A DNA stretch of 64,000 nucleotides from JAXGYV01 sp040772045 (GTDB lineage Bacteria; Actinomycetota; Thermoleophilia; UBA2241), in contig JAXGYV010000005.1 of assembly GCA_040772045.1 (NCBI GenBank), forward strand, positions 1 through 64,000. The letters run 5' to 3'. Positions within the stretch are counted from its first letter, which is position 1; the number at the start of each line of letters is the position of its first letter. The notes below the pieces were generated by a model. That model was not told the DNA's origin. It ran no database searches and was given only the letters and a program-made list of their open reading frames with translations. Positions 16,758 to 25,951 of this stretch are shown here, in pieces. Position numbers and translations under genes: made by a program.

Positions 16758-17747
16758 ATGCTCGAGGCCAATCCCATACCGTGGCTCCTAGAGAGCGACG
16801 ACCCGCCGGTGCGGCACTTCACGCTCACCGAGCTGTTGGGCGCCACCCCGGACGACCCTCGGGTCGAGACGACGCGGCGTGCCATCATGACCGCCGGCAC
16901 CGTGCCGCGCATCCTGACTGCGCAGAACGACGACGGCCACTGGGGAGGTCGCGACCGCTTCTACACAGCCAAATACCGTGGCACGGTTTGGCAGCTCATC
17001 ATCCTCGCCGAACTCGGCGCCGACGGCGAGGACGAGCGAGTGCGCCGCGGCTGCGAGGCAATCCTGCGCGACGCTCAGGATACGGAGTCCGGCGGCTTCT
17101 CCCTCAATCGCAGCAAAAAGACCGGCGGCGGCTTGCACAGCTCCGTCGTCCCCTGTCTCACTGGCAACATGGTCTGGAGCCTTATTCGCCTGGGCCTACT
17201 GGGCGACCCACGAGTGCAGCGTGGTATCGATTGGATCACCACCTATCAACGCTTCGACGACGCCGAAGGTGAGGCACCTACCGGCTGGCCGTATGAGCCG
17301 TGGGAGATGTGCTGGGGCCGTCATACCTGCCACATGGGAGCAGTAAAGGCACTCAAGGCGCTGGCTGCGATCCCAGAAGAACAGCGATCATCGGAGGTGA
17401 AACGCACGCTGGCCGAGGGTGCGGAGTTCATGCTGCGGCACCACGTCCACAAGCGCAGCCACGACCTGGCCCGGCTCTCCAAGCCCGGCTGGCGTCGGTT
17501 TGGCTTCCCGCTCATGTATCAGACGGACGTGCTCGAGATTCTGGACATACTCACAGCGCTGGGGTACCGCGACGAGCGCATGCGAGAGGCGCTCGACCTG
17601 GTCGCCGCCAAGCGCGACGCCCAAGGTCGTTGGAAGCTCGAGAACACGTTCAACGACCGCTTCCTGGCGCCCATCGAGGCCAAGGGGCAGCCCAGCCGCT
17701 GGATCACCGCCAGAGCGCTCAAGGTGCTCAGAGTGGCTCGATCGTAA
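16758..17747 (+). CDS. Alpha/alpha-toroid (terpene cyclase/prenyltransferase-like) protein
   Basis: A 329-residue, helix-rich protein with repeating motifs of the squalene-cyclase/prenyltransferase toroid: QNDDGHWGGRDRFYTAKYRGTVWQLIILAELG, then GGFSLNRS and a final AQGRWKLENTFN. Proteins of this type are often misnamed nitrogen-fixation protein. A conserved polar segment (WEMCWGRHTCHMGAVKALKAL) could bind metal or substrate. No DxDD cyclase motif is visible, so enzymatic activity is not shown. About 175 bp separate it from the NAD-kinase-like gene; it probably has its own promoter. Confidence 0.8.
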   Translation: MLEANPIPWLLESDDPPVRHFTLTELLGATPDDPRVETTRRAIMTAGTVPRILTAQNDDGHWGGRDRFYTAKYRGTVWQLIILAELGADGEDERVRRGCEAILRDAQDTESGGFSLNRSKKTGGGLHSSVVPCLTGNMVWSLIRLGLLGDPRVQRGIDWITTYQRFDDAEGEAPTGWPYEPWEMCWGRHTCHMGAVKALKALAAIPEEQRSSEVKRTLAEGAEFMLRHHVHKRSHDLARLSKPGWRRFGFPLMYQTDVLEILDILTALGYRDERMREALDLVAAKRDAQGRWKLENTFNDRFLAPIEAKGQPSRWITARALKVLRVARS

Positions 17748-17868
17748 CGGCTCCAATCCTCTTCGAGTCGCCAGTGGGATACCCGTGGCAACGACCCGGA
17801 CGAAAACCCGATGTCAGCGAAGGACTTCACCAGGGGCATTGGAACCCGCTGCTACACCAACTCCGGCA

Positions 17869-18201
17869 CTACGTTGCCGCGTCTGCATTCTCGCATGGAC
17901 AGAGCGGTCCGACGCCATGCAGCCGTGTATGCTCGACGCTCCGTTCGTGAGCCTCGACGCGAACGCGACCGACGGCGTGGATGCCGTCGGCAGTGCGCAC
18001 CACGACCTGCTGCTCGTGACCGATCAGCGGTAAGCTCGCCGAAGCTACGTCGAGCATGATGACCCCCCAATCGTCGCTGGGCAGATCCGAAGCCACGAGC
18101 AGCACACCGCGCGCGAAACCGATGCTCCGGCCATCGAGCTTGAGCGACTGTAGCGGATGGGTTTGCTCACTCACTTCTGCACAGCCTCCACTCCTCCCCA
18201 T
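17869..18201 (-). CDS. Small hypothetical protein, possible beta-barrel
   Basis: A 110-residue frame that starts at an ATG preceded by GAGGGG at good spacing. The middle (residues about 20-80) has a regular beta-strand pattern (SIGFARGVLLVASDLPSDDWGVIMLD, then EQQVVVRTADGIHAVGRVRVEA) typical of a small folded protein rather than random GC-rich reading. The C-terminus (CPCENADAAT) looks unstructured. It fills most of the interval between the toroid gene and tadA. No family recognised; moderate evidence of being real. Confidence 0.5.
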   Translation of the reverse strand: MGRSGGCAEVSEQTHPLQSLKLDGRSIGFARGVLLVASDLPSDDWGVIMLDVASASLPLIGHEQQVVVRTADGIHAVGRVRVEAHERSVEHTRLHGVGPLCPCENADAAT

Positions 18202-18407
18202 AGGAACCCCTCGTCCCCGGCTTGCTGCCTCCGGTTAGAGATCCCTTCCGGATCGCGGGCCGTGGCGTTCAGCGCTGCGCCATCCTCCCATCTCGCCGAG
18301 CATGTGCGCAACACGGAGAGGATGAAACCATGTCACGTGGTACCCGTGCCGGAGGCACCTCCCCTCGCTCAGACTCGTACCGGTAGCCGAGCGGGTATAG
18401 TGGGCTC

Positions 18408-18869
18408 ATGGCCACGCCGTTTCCTCGCCACGAATACTTCATGCGCCTCGCGTTGCGTGAGGCGCAGCGCGCCGCCGAGCACGGAGATATCCCCATCGGC
18501 GCTGTGATCGTACGCGACGGCGAGGTGCTCGCCGCCGCCGGCAACCAGCGCGAGCTGCGGAAGAGCCCCACGGCGCATGCCGAGATCCTGGTCATCGAGG
18601 AGGCCGCCCGGCGGTTGGGAAGCTGGCGGCTTCCTCGCACCGTCCTGTACGTGACCATCGAGCCCTGCGTCATGTGCGCCGGCGCCATGGTGCAAGCACG
18701 CATCCCCCACCTGGTCTTCGGCGCGCCAGACAGCAAGGCCGGCGGCGCCGGCACGCTCTACAACATCTGCGAGGATCCCCGACTCAACCACTGCCTCGAG
18801 GTCACCGGCGGGATCCTGGAGCGCGAGGCCCTCTCCCTCATGCGGCAGTTCTTCGAGGGGCGCCGCTAA
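18408..18869 (+). CDS. tadA: tRNA-adenosine(34) deaminase
   Basis: A 153-residue zinc deaminase converting A34 to inosine in tRNA-Arg(ACG). The catalytic motif TAHAEI (zinc His and catalytic Glu) is near residue 57 and the zinc cysteines PCVMC near 87-90. The tail (GTLYNICEDPRLNHCLEVTGGI, then LMRQFFEGRR) is the standard TadA signature and separates it from cytidine or guanine deaminases. The substrate tRNA-Arg(ACG) is encoded in this window at 13452-13528. In Bacillus, tadA lies directly before the SRP RNA and dnaX; here those genes are 28 kb away. Confidence 0.96.
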   Translation: MATPFPRHEYFMRLALREAQRAAEHGDIPIGAVIVRDGEVLAAAGNQRELRKSPTAHAEILVIEEAARRLGSWRLPRTVLYVTIEPCVMCAGAMVQARIPHLVFGAPDSKAGGAGTLYNICEDPRLNHCLEVTGGILEREALSLMRQFFEGRR

Positions 18870-18976
18870 AGCGGCGAGCGAGCGCCGGCGAGCACGCGAG
18901 CACTTTCCTCGCGCGCGCGCAGACCCGCGAGGGCTTCCGATTGGCTATACTGTCTCTCCGCCACACACGGGGACGC

Positions 18977-19070
18977 GGAGAGGTGTCCGAGCTGGCCTAA
19001 GGAGCGCGACTGGAAATCGCGTAGGCGGGGGTAACCTGTCTCGTGGGTTCGAATCCCACCCTCTCCGCCA
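18977..19070 (+). tRNA. tRNA-Ser (anticodon GGA)
   Basis: Class II tRNA with acceptor GGAGAGG/CCTCTCC, discriminator G, encoded CCA (19068-19070), anticodon loop CTGGAAA (GGA; reads UCC/UCU), a long variable arm and a GGGTTCGAATCCC T-arm. A TATACT -10 box at 18946-18951 is well placed. Confidence 0.97.
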
Positions 19071-19103
19071 CTACACCCAGCGTGCCCCGCGTGGCGCCAC
19101 CGC

Positions 19104-19196
19104 GGAGAGGTGGCAGAGCTGGCTGAATGCGGCGGTCTCGAAAACCGTTAAGCGTCGCGAGGCGCTTCGGGGGTTCGAATCCCCCCCTCTCCGCCA
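19104..19196 (+). tRNA. tRNA-Ser (anticodon CGA)
   Basis: Class II tRNA with acceptor GGAGAGG/CCTCTCC, discriminator G, encoded CCA (19194-19196), anticodon loop CTCGAAA (CGA; reads UCG). It follows the GGA isoacceptor by 33 bp, and the two probably share a transcript and a recent duplication. Confidence 0.97.
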
Positions 19197-19401
19197 TCTG
19201 CAGGCATTTGGTGCCCGCATCGGCCTAACCTCCGCCCTGGGAAACAGCTCCCACAGACTCCAGATTGACAACTCCACGGCCGCTATTTCTCGCGGTCCCC
19301 ACAGGAGCCCGCCGCGCGGAGCGACTCGGCAAGCCTTCCGCACTGACCGCCGCTCCCCATATAGACCCACACCAGCCGCACGGGCAGAGCGACGAGAGTC
19401 T

Positions 19402-20061
19402 CTACCTTCTGCTGGCCTTCTTTGCCGGGCTGCCCTTGACCGCCGTAAGGCCCTGCTCGCGAGCTTGGCGACGCTTGGCCTTGGCTAGCATCTCTTTCTC
19501 TCGCTCGCGAGCCCTGCGCTCAGCCTCCATCTCGGCCAGCGCGTGATCGCGGCGGGTCGGCGTGTAGCGGCCCTCCGCTTGAGCGATGGCCTTGAGCCGC
19601 GGCCGCACCACGAAGAAGTAGACGGCCACCGGCGGGATGAGCGCCGGACCCGCCCACGTGCCATACGCGCTCCCGGATGTAAGCATGATGGCGAGGATCC
19701 CGAGGAGGATGAGCGCGTAGGTGACCATTCGCAGCACGCTGGCCGGCAGGGCCACACGTCGCGGATACAGAGCATGGGCAGCGATTATCCCGACGAACGC
19801 GTTGGTTAGGAACCCGGACGCGTACGCGATCGTGTCGCGAACGGCGACTTTGCCTATCGCGGTGTCGGGGTCGATGTGCGGCACCGTGAGCACACACAGC
19901 GAGGCGAAGATGAGCGCGCCGCCCATGAGGGCAGTGAACACCAGGGCGGTGACCACGCTGGATCCTCGCTCGACTTCCTGCCGCCCCTTCTTGCCGGCCT
20001 TCTTGCCACCTTTGGCCCCGCGCCGCGCCTGCCGCGTGTAGTCTGGTGTGCGTCGTGCCAC
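19402..20061 (-). CDS. Basic-tailed integral membrane protein
   Basis: A 219-residue protein with a Lys/Arg-rich N-terminus (ARRGAKGGKKAGKKGRQE), four hydrophobic segments between residues about 38 and 155, and a highly charged C-terminal helix ending AKKASRR. It has no recognisable family. Both termini are positively charged and probably cytoplasmic; they could contact nucleic acid or phospholipid headgroups. It precedes gcvPB-like genes on the same strand but is downstream of them in transcription (46 bp after the first GcvPB-like stop), so it may be the last gene of that operon. Confidence 0.72.
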   Translation of the reverse strand: MARRTPDYTRQARRGAKGGKKAGKKGRQEVERGSSVVTALVFTALMGGALIFASLCVLTVPHIDPDTAIGKVAVRDTIAYASGFLTNAFVGIIAAHALYPRRVALPASVLRMVTYALILLGILAIMLTSGSAYGTWAGPALIPPVAVYFFVVRPRLKAIAQAEGRYTPTRRDHALAEMEAERRAREREKEMLAKAKRRQAREQGLTAVKGSPAKKASRR

Positions 20062-20107
20062 CGTGCGCTCGCACCTCGCCTTTCGTGTTGCCTGTGTCCG
20101 CCGCGCC

Positions 20108-21670
20108 CTACGGCGACGCGCGGCGCTTGATCTTCCGCTGGTAGGCGCGCCACGTGATCGCCCAGCGCTCGTGCTCTTCCAGCGCCTCGAGACCCTTCAT
20201 CTTAGCGATCGGCTGGTTGTACGGCGCGCCGAGCACCTTGTCGGGCTCATTGTAGGCCTCTCGCGACACTTGTGCCGCCGTCTCGGCCCAGTAGTCAAGA
20301 TCCTCGCGCGAATAGGTCTCGCAGGGCTCGGGTGTGATCGGCTCGGGGACTACGAACGGATGGTGACTCGTCCACACACTCTGCACGCCGAAATCGATCT
20401 GCCGTTCCTGAAACTCGTGGCAGCCGATGCCGGTCTCCTCCTTCATCTGCTGCAGGCTGAAACGCACTTGGTCCAGACGCCGCCTCTCCTCGTAGGGCAT
20501 GGTGACTCCGCGAATCGCGAGGAGCTTCTTCGTCAGGTAGTTGTTGTTGAGGACCGCGATCTCGCTGACCTCGCGCAGGCCGCGCGGGCCAAGCGAGAGG
20601 CACCACGCTAGCGCGCGCAGCACGACCGGCACGTTGCCGTAGAACTCGCGCACCTTGCCGATGCTCAACGGGCGATCGTAGTCGAGGTGGTACGTGCGTC
20701 CGTCGAAGGTGACCACCGGCACCGGCAGAAACGGCGCCAACTCCTGGGTACAGCAGTAGGCACCGGTGGCCGGGCCGGCGCAGCCGTGCGGACTGCTGAA
20801 CGTCTTGTGTAGGTTGAAGTGGCAGGCATCGAAGCCGGCGTCGCGCGCCCGGGCGATCCCCAGCACGCTATTGGCATTGGCCTGATCGGTGAAGGCGAGC
20901 GCGCCGGCCTGGTGCACTACCTCGACGAACCTGTCGATGGCGGGGTTGTAGATCCCGGTATCCTCGGGATTGGTGATCATCACGCCCGCGGTGCGCTCGC
21001 TGACGGCCGCCTTGAGCTGATCGAGCGGCGGATAGCCCATCTCGTCCGGCATGAGCGTGATTACCTTGAACCCCGCCGTGGCTGGCGCGGCGGCGTCGCA
21101 CGGGTGGCTGAACATGGTGGTGATGAACTCGTCGCGCCGCGGTAGCTCACCGCGGCTGGCGTGGTAGGCGCGCACCACGGCGGCGTTGATGAAGGCCGCG
21201 TGCGCGCCTCCACCCCCTTGCAGACTGACCTCGTCCAGCCCGCTGATGGCGCGCAAGATATCGCGGAACTCGTACAAGATCTGCAGTGCCCCCTGCAGCG
21301 TCTCTTCGTCTTGCAGGGGATGGAGTTCGGCCATCTGCGGCAGACGGCACAGCTCGTCATGTACCTTCGGGCTGTACTTCATAGTGCAGGTTCCCTCGCT
21401 GATGTCGTTGGCGAGGTCCATACCCATGGTCTGCTGCGAGAGCCGCAGGTAGTGACGAAGTGCCTGGTGCTGAGAGATTTCTGGCAGCGCCGGGGGCCGC
21501 TGTCGAGAGACGCTCGCGGGGATGTAGCTCGAAGCTTCCGCGATCTCACCCTCAAGCTCAGGTTCAACCAGAGGGACGAAGACTCCGCGCTCACCGGGCG
21601 TACCCATCTCCATGATGATGGGCTCGTCCCAGCGCGCCGAGCGGTATCCGCGAACCTTTGCCTGGCTCAT
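20108..21670 (-). CDS. GcvPB-like PLP decarboxylase subunit, copy 1 (diverged)
   Basis: A 520-residue homologue of the C-terminal subunit of glycine decarboxylase P-protein. It keeps the ISEGTCTMKYSPKV region and the PLP lysine in NLHKTFSSPHG, but the glycine-rich loop that usually reads PHGGGGPG is PHGCAGPA, and the usual DGAN motif is DQANAN. The same kinds of changes appear in copy 2 at 24.2-26 kb. There is no gcvT, gcvH or lpd here. It is probably a PLP-dependent amino-acid decarboxylase on a substrate or with an acceptor different from canonical glycine cleavage. ATG at 21670, 2 bp after the GcvPA-like partner. A longer open frame upstream (to 22843) overlaps the partner gene and is not the start. 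Confidence 0.88.
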   Translation of the reverse strand: MSQAKVRGYRSARWDEPIIMEMGTPGERGVFVPLVEPELEGEIAEASSYIPASVSRQRPPALPEISQHQALRHYLRLSQQTMGMDLANDISEGTCTMKYSPKVHDELCRLPQMAELHPLQDEETLQGALQILYEFRDILRAISGLDEVSLQGGGGAHAAFINAAVVRAYHASRGELPRRDEFITTMFSHPCDAAAPATAGFKVITLMPDEMGYPPLDQLKAAVSERTAGVMITNPEDTGIYNPAIDRFVEVVHQAGALAFTDQANANSVLGIARARDAGFDACHFNLHKTFSSPHGCAGPATGAYCCTQELAPFLPVPVVTFDGRTYHLDYDRPLSIGKVREFYGNVPVVLRALAWCLSLGPRGLREVSEIAVLNNNYLTKKLLAIRGVTMPYEERRRLDQVRFSLQQMKEETGIGCHEFQERQIDFGVQSVWTSHHPFVVPEPITPEPCETYSREDLDYWAETAAQVSREAYNEPDKVLGAPYNQPIAKMKGLEALEEHERWAITWRAYQRKIKRRASP

Positions 21671-21672
21671 CG

Positions 21673-23094
21673 TCACACCCCCTCTACGACGAGCACACTG
21701 CGCAGTGCGGCCGCCAGCCGATCGATGTCGTCCTTCGTGTGCACCTCGGTGACGCAGTACAGCGCACACTGAGCAAGGCCGGGGAAATCTCGTGAGAGAT
21801 CGTGCCCACCGAAGATGTGGTGGGCGAGCAACGCCTTGTTGACCTCGGCCACTGTCTTGCCCGTGCCGCTGAAGTCGACCACGAACTCCTTGAAAAAGGC
21901 CTCGCCCAGCCCGATCCGCACACCGGGGATCTCCGCGATCCGCTTGGCGGCATAGTGGGCCCGCCTGATGACCGTGTCGCCCAGCTCCCGGAAACCCTTG
22001 GGACCCAGCAGCGTCATGTACACCGAGGAGGCGACCATCCACAGGCCGGCACCTGTACCGACCCAGTCCTTGCCCTTGTCGCGCAGGCCGTAGCTCGTGC
22101 GCTCCTCCATCATCTCGGCGAAGGCGTATTCGCCCTCGCGTTCGGTCTCGAGAATCGTGAACAGGATGAGCGGGCACTCGCTCGCGTACACGGGATCGTC
22201 GTCGCGGAATGCGATGAACCCGCCCAGGCCGCCACCGCAGCTCATGTGGACGCCAAGGGATTGCACGTCGCCGCAGGCGATGTCCGCCCCATACGAGCCA
22301 GGGCCGGCGAGCAGGCCTAGGGAGATCGGATCGACGCCCACGATGAACTGGGCACCGTGCATGTGCGCGATGACGGCGATCTCGGCCGCGCGTCCTTCGA
22401 TGGTACCCAGATACGTGGGCATCTCGATGTACACGGCCGCCGTGGCGGAGGAGATCTTCGCCCGCAGATCGTCGAGATTCAGCTCGCCGGTGGCCGGATC
22501 GAAGGCCACCGTCTCCAGGACGATGTGGCTGGGCATCTCGGCCGGCCCGCAGAGCGTGCGAGCGACCGCCACTCGCTCCGGCCCGGCCGAGGCCGCCACC
22601 AGTACTTGGCTGCGGCCGGTGATGCGACATGCCATCCGCAAGCTCAGCCCCGCCACGGTACCCCAGTCGTAGAGAGCAAGACCTACACCATCCAGCTCGA
22701 GGAGCTCGGCCAGCTGGCTCGCGTACTCGAACTTGACCTGCTGCTTGCCGTGGTCCGTGTAGTACAGGCCGTCGTAGGCGGAGATGAACTCCGCCCGGTT
22801 GACCACCTCGTCGACGGCGGCGGGCACGTAGTGCTGCCAGCACCCGCCGCCGAGGAAGCTCAAGTAGTCCTCACAACTTACATTCTTCGCCAGGATGCTC
22901 TTCATATGCCGCTTCAACTCGGCCTCGGAGTGGATGGGCCCCGGCACGTCCAGCATGCCCTGAAACCTCAGGTGCTGAGGGATGGGCTCGTAGATATCGA
23001 GTGCGCTCGCCTTGCCGATCTCGCGCAGCATGGCTCGCTTGGTCTCCGGAACCGCGTTGGGGATGTACGGGTGGATGAAGTAGTCGTCCGTCAT
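21673..23094 (-). CDS. GcvPA-like PLP decarboxylase subunit, copy 1 (diverged)
   Basis: A 473-residue partner of the GcvPB-like subunit, homologous to the N-terminal half of P-protein and opening with FIHPYIPNAVPETKRAMLREIG. Canonical GcvPA has SFLGAGAYDHYVPA; here it is SFLGGGCWQHYVPA, and the following TAYTPYQPE-type segment is SAYDGLYYTDHGKQQ. These positions line the glycine pocket in the known enzyme, so altered specificity is plausible. The gene ends 2 bp before copy-1 gcvPB-like and starts about 90 bp after an SDR gene on the same strand. Together they look like one operon: SDR, PA-like, PB-like. Confidence 0.88.
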   Translation of the reverse strand: MTDDYFIHPYIPNAVPETKRAMLREIGKASALDIYEPIPQHLRFQGMLDVPGPIHSEAELKRHMKSILAKNVSCEDYLSFLGGGCWQHYVPAAVDEVVNRAEFISAYDGLYYTDHGKQQVKFEYASQLAELLELDGVGLALYDWGTVAGLSLRMACRITGRSQVLVAASAGPERVAVARTLCGPAEMPSHIVLETVAFDPATGELNLDDLRAKISSATAAVYIEMPTYLGTIEGRAAEIAVIAHMHGAQFIVGVDPISLGLLAGPGSYGADIACGDVQSLGVHMSCGGGLGGFIAFRDDDPVYASECPLILFTILETEREGEYAFAEMMEERTSYGLRDKGKDWVGTGAGLWMVASSVYMTLLGPKGFRELGDTVIRRAHYAAKRIAEIPGVRIGLGEAFFKEFVVDFSGTGKTVAEVNKALLAHHIFGGHDLSRDFPGLAQCALYCVTEVHTKDDIDRLAAALRSVLVVEGV

Positions 23095-23182
23095 AGGGAG
23101 CCCTCACTCCTTTCCGGGAACACCGCCACGATCCCTCTCAGCCGTAGCCCTCACCTCGCCCTGAGTCTCAGTCGCCTGGACT

Positions 23183-23980
23183 TCAGTAGTACAGCTCGGA
23201 AGGCCCCTTGTACTCCTGGATCGTGTTGCCGCCGTCGACGACCACGAGCTGACCGGTGACGTAGTTCGCCTCGTCGCTCCCCAGGAAGCAGATGACGCGA
23301 GCGACCTCGGACGGGTACGCGGAGCGGCCGAGCGGCGTGTTCAAACCGCCGACATCTTCGCCCTCCGACTGCGATCCGGTGGCGATCCATCCCGGACCCA
23401 CGGCGTTCACCGTAATCCCGTACTTGGCCACGTCCAGAGCCACTCCACGCGTCATGCCGAGCACACCGGCCTTGCCGGCGCAGTAGCCAGATGCAGCCGG
23501 GTTGGCCACCAAGGGCCCCGTGACCGAGGAGACGTTGACGATTCGCCCATAGCCGCGCGCGATCATGTGCGGTACAACAGCCCGAGTCACCAGGAACTGC
23601 GTCTTGAGGTTGATGGCGATCTCGAAGTCCCACTCCTCCTCGGTGAGCTCCTGGAACGGCGTGAACCGCGCGTCTTGCCCGCAGATGACCATGCCGGCGT
23701 TGTTCACCAACACGTCGATGCGACCGTGCTGGACAAGAGCTTCCTCCACGATCCGTCGCACCTGCTCGCCCTTGGTGAGGTCGGCGGTGTGCGACGAGAC
23801 GGTAAAGCCCCGCTCGCGCAGACTGGCGGCGCAGTCGTGCACGCGTTCAGAGATGTCGGCGATAGCCACGGTGGCACCTTCTTCGGCGAACGCCGTGGCC
23901 GTGGCGAAGCCGATGCCGTCCGCCTTGGCCACGCCGGTGATGAAGGCGACCTTGTCATCAAGCCTGCCCTTGCGCTCCAT
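23183..23980 (-). CDS. SDR-family NAD(P)-dependent dehydrogenase 1
   Basis: A 265-residue classical short-chain dehydrogenase. It has the dinucleotide motif TGVAKADGIGFATA near residue 15, NNAG near 95, the Ser of VSSVTG and the YCAGK (YxxxK) catalytic pair, and a C-terminal VVDGGNTIQEYKGPSEL. The last stretch is shared with SDR 3 (DGGNSIDEYHGPREL), marking the two as close paralogues. The ATG at 23980 is chosen for its GGGAGGT site 5 nt upstream. It heads the copy-1 PA/PB operon. The substrate is unknown, but it is likely the alcohol, aldehyde or hydroxy acid that feeds into or follows the decarboxylase. Confidence 0.9.
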   Translation of the reverse strand: MERKGRLDDKVAFITGVAKADGIGFATATAFAEEGATVAIADISERVHDCAASLRERGFTVSSHTADLTKGEQVRRIVEEALVQHGRIDVLVNNAGMVICGQDARFTPFQELTEEEWDFEIAINLKTQFLVTRAVVPHMIARGYGRIVNVSSVTGPLVANPAASGYCAGKAGVLGMTRGVALDVAKYGITVNAVGPGWIATGSQSEGEDVGGLNTPLGRSAYPSEVARVICFLGSDEANYVTGQLVVVDGGNTIQEYKGPSELYY

Positions 23981-24024
23981 GTGACCTCCCGCCGTCCGCA
24001 CTCGACCGAGCGTCTTCACGGTCA

Positions 24025-24065
24025 GTTAACCACACGGCCGCGTTAACCACACCACGTGAACCGCA
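24025..24065 (-). repeat. Repeated GTGTGGTTAAC elements upstream of SDR 1
   Basis: Two exact 11-bp copies (24025-24035 and 24042-24052, 17 bp apart) and a related GTGTGCGGTTCAC (about 24055-24067) lie 45-87 bp upstream of the SDR 1 start. The spacing suggests a regulator-binding array for the copy-1 operon. The rest of 23981-24244 is GC-rich, and I see no gene in it. Confidence 0.5.
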
Positions 24066-24244
24066 CACCGCAGTGGCCCCACCGCCGCGGCAGGCGCACC
24101 GCGGTGAGGTTCTCCTCGCGGCGCCCGTGCGGTGGACGGCGGGCGCAGCTGACGCGTAGCTCGCGCCCCCCCCGGCTCCTCCACATCCCCCACGCCCCCG
24201 GCCTCTCGGCGAACGCGCGCCAGGCGCCGGGGCGCCCGGTTCGA

Positions 24245-25951
24245 CTACCCTCGCTCCGGCGAGGCCAGCGCCGGGTGCTTGCGCTTGTACGCCCGCCAGG
24301 TGACAGCCCACTCGGCCGGATCCTCGAAGCGCTCCCAGGTACGGATCCGGTGGCACGACTGATTGTGAGGGGCGACGGCGAAGTACTCCGGCCGCTCGTA
24401 CGCGTCGTCGAGCGAGGCCTTCATGGCCGCTGCCCAGTAGTCGATATCCTCCTTGGAGTAGCTCTCACACGGCTCCGGGGTAAACGGCTCCGGTACCACC
24501 CACGGGTGGTGACTCATGAACCACGTCTGCACACCGAAGTCGCAGAAACGAGTCCGCATGTCGACGGTGCCGAACCCCGTATCCTCCTTGAGATGACCGA
24601 AGCTGTAGCGGACCTGATCTAACCGCCGGTGGCCCGGCGCGTAGGGATAAGCAACCCCCCGCAACTCGCGCAGCTGCGCCTCCAGATAGTTGTTGTTGAT
24701 CACCGCTACCTCGGCCACCTCGCGCAGACCGCGCGCGCCCAAGCTCATCGTCCATGCGTACGAGCGCACCACCACGGCCAGATTGCCCAAGAAGGCACGC
24801 AACTTGCCGATGGCCCGCGGGCGGTCGTAATCGAGGTGATACCAAACACCTCCGGGAGCATCGGAGCGCGGCTGAGTCACGACGTGGGGCGCCGGGAGGT
24901 AGGGCGCCAGCTCCGCGCTGACGCCCAAGGCGCCGGCGCCCGGACCCTTGCAGCCGTGCGGGCTGCTGAACGTCTTGTGCAGGTTGAAGTGGCAGCTGTC
25001 GAAACCGGCGTCGCGAGCGCGACTCAAGCCGAGGATGCCGTTCAGGTTGGCCTGGTCGTAGTAGCACAGCGCGCCGGCCGCATGCGCCGCGTCGGTGAAC
25101 GCCCGGATGTGCGGATTGAAGATGCCGATGTCTTCCGGGTTGGTGATCATCACGGCGGCCGTGCGCTCCGAGAGCGCCGCGCGGAGCTGCTCGAGCTCCG
25201 GGTATCCGTTCGGCCCGGGGGTCAGCGTGATCACCTTGTACCCCGCCGTGGACGGGCACGCCCCGTCACAGGGATGGCTGAACAGGGTCGTGATGATCTC
25301 GTCTCGCTGATCTTCGCCGCGATCGTGGTGGTAGGCACGCGCGATGGCGGCGAACCCGTAGGCCGCCGCCGAGCCGCCGCCCGGTTGGAAGCTGAACTCG
25401 TCCATGCCCGAAATCTGGCAGAGGAACCCGGCCATGCGATGAGCGATCTCGAGGATCCCCTGCAGCGTCTCCTCCGGCTGCTCGGGGTGGATCTCGCTCA
25501 CTTTGTGGCCGCGGACCAGCTGCTCGTTCACCTTGGGGCTGTACTTCATGGTGCAGGTGCCCTCGCCGATGTCGACCGTTACGTCGACCCCGAGCGTCAT
25601 CTGGGAGAGCCGCAGGTAGTGGCGCAGCACCTGCGGCTGACTGAGCTCCGGCAGGGCCGGCGGCGCGGCGCGGCGCAGCTCCGCCGGCAGCAGCTCGGCC
25701 GCCTCCGGCACCTCGCCCGCCACGTCGGTGGCCTGCGGCGGCACCACACCGCGCTCTCCGGGCCGCCCAAGTTCCATGACGAGCGGCTCGTCCCAGCGCG
25801 CCGCATGGTAGTCGCGCAACAGGCCACCTTCGCGCCGCAGCCGCGCGTTGTCTTGCAGCCGCTGCTGCATGCGCGCGGCCACGTCGGGGGTGCGACCTAC
25901 GTACACGTCGCGCGGCAGGCCCCGCACATCATCGAGCCGTTCGTCGCTCAT
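24245..25951 (-). CDS. GcvPB-like PLP decarboxylase subunit, copy 2 (diverged)
   Basis: A 568-residue homologue of GcvPB. It has a 48-residue N-terminal extension (to about residue 48) absent from copy 1, then the shared core (IGEGTCTMKYSPKV, PLP lysine in NLHKTFSSPHGCKGPG). As in copy 1, DGAN reads DQAN and the Gly-rich loop is PHGCKGPG. The start overlaps the stop of its PA-like partner by 4 bp, so they are translated together. Copies 1 and 2 differ in many places, so the duplication is old or the two came separately. They may handle two related substrates. Confidence 0.88.
   Translation of the reverse strand: MSDERLDDVRGLPRDVYVGRTPDVAARMQQRLQDNARLRREGGLLRDYHAARWDEPLVMELGRPGERGVVPPQATDVAGEVPEAAELLPAELRRAAPPALPELSQPQVLRHYLRLSQMTLGVDVTVDIGEGTCTMKYSPKVNEQLVRGHKVSEIHPEQPEETLQGILEIAHRMAGFLCQISGMDEFSFQPGGGSAAAYGFAAIARAYHHDRGEDQRDEIITTLFSHPCDGACPSTAGYKVITLTPGPNGYPELEQLRAALSERTAAVMITNPEDIGIFNPHIRAFTDAAHAAGALCYYDQANLNGILGLSRARDAGFDSCHFNLHKTFSSPHGCKGPGAGALGVSAELAPYLPAPHVVTQPRSDAPGGVWYHLDYDRPRAIGKLRAFLGNLAVVVRSYAWTMSLGARGLREVAEVAVINNNYLEAQLRELRGVAYPYAPGHRRLDQVRYSFGHLKEDTGFGTVDMRTRFCDFGVQTWFMSHHPWVVPEPFTPEPCESYSKEDIDYWAAAMKASLDDAYERPEYFAVAPHNQSCHRIRTWERFEDPAEWAVTWRAYKRKHPALASPERG

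Noticed and set aside
20108..22843. A single 911-codon frame covering the GcvPB-like gene and most of its partner
   Set aside because: Only the part from the ATG at 21670 has GcvPB homology. The upstream part runs across the GcvPA-like gene in another frame and is a GC-rich shadow.
23095..24244. Possible glycine riboswitch before the GcvP-like operons
   Set aside because: The conserved GGAGAG / CCGAAGG-type segments are not present.
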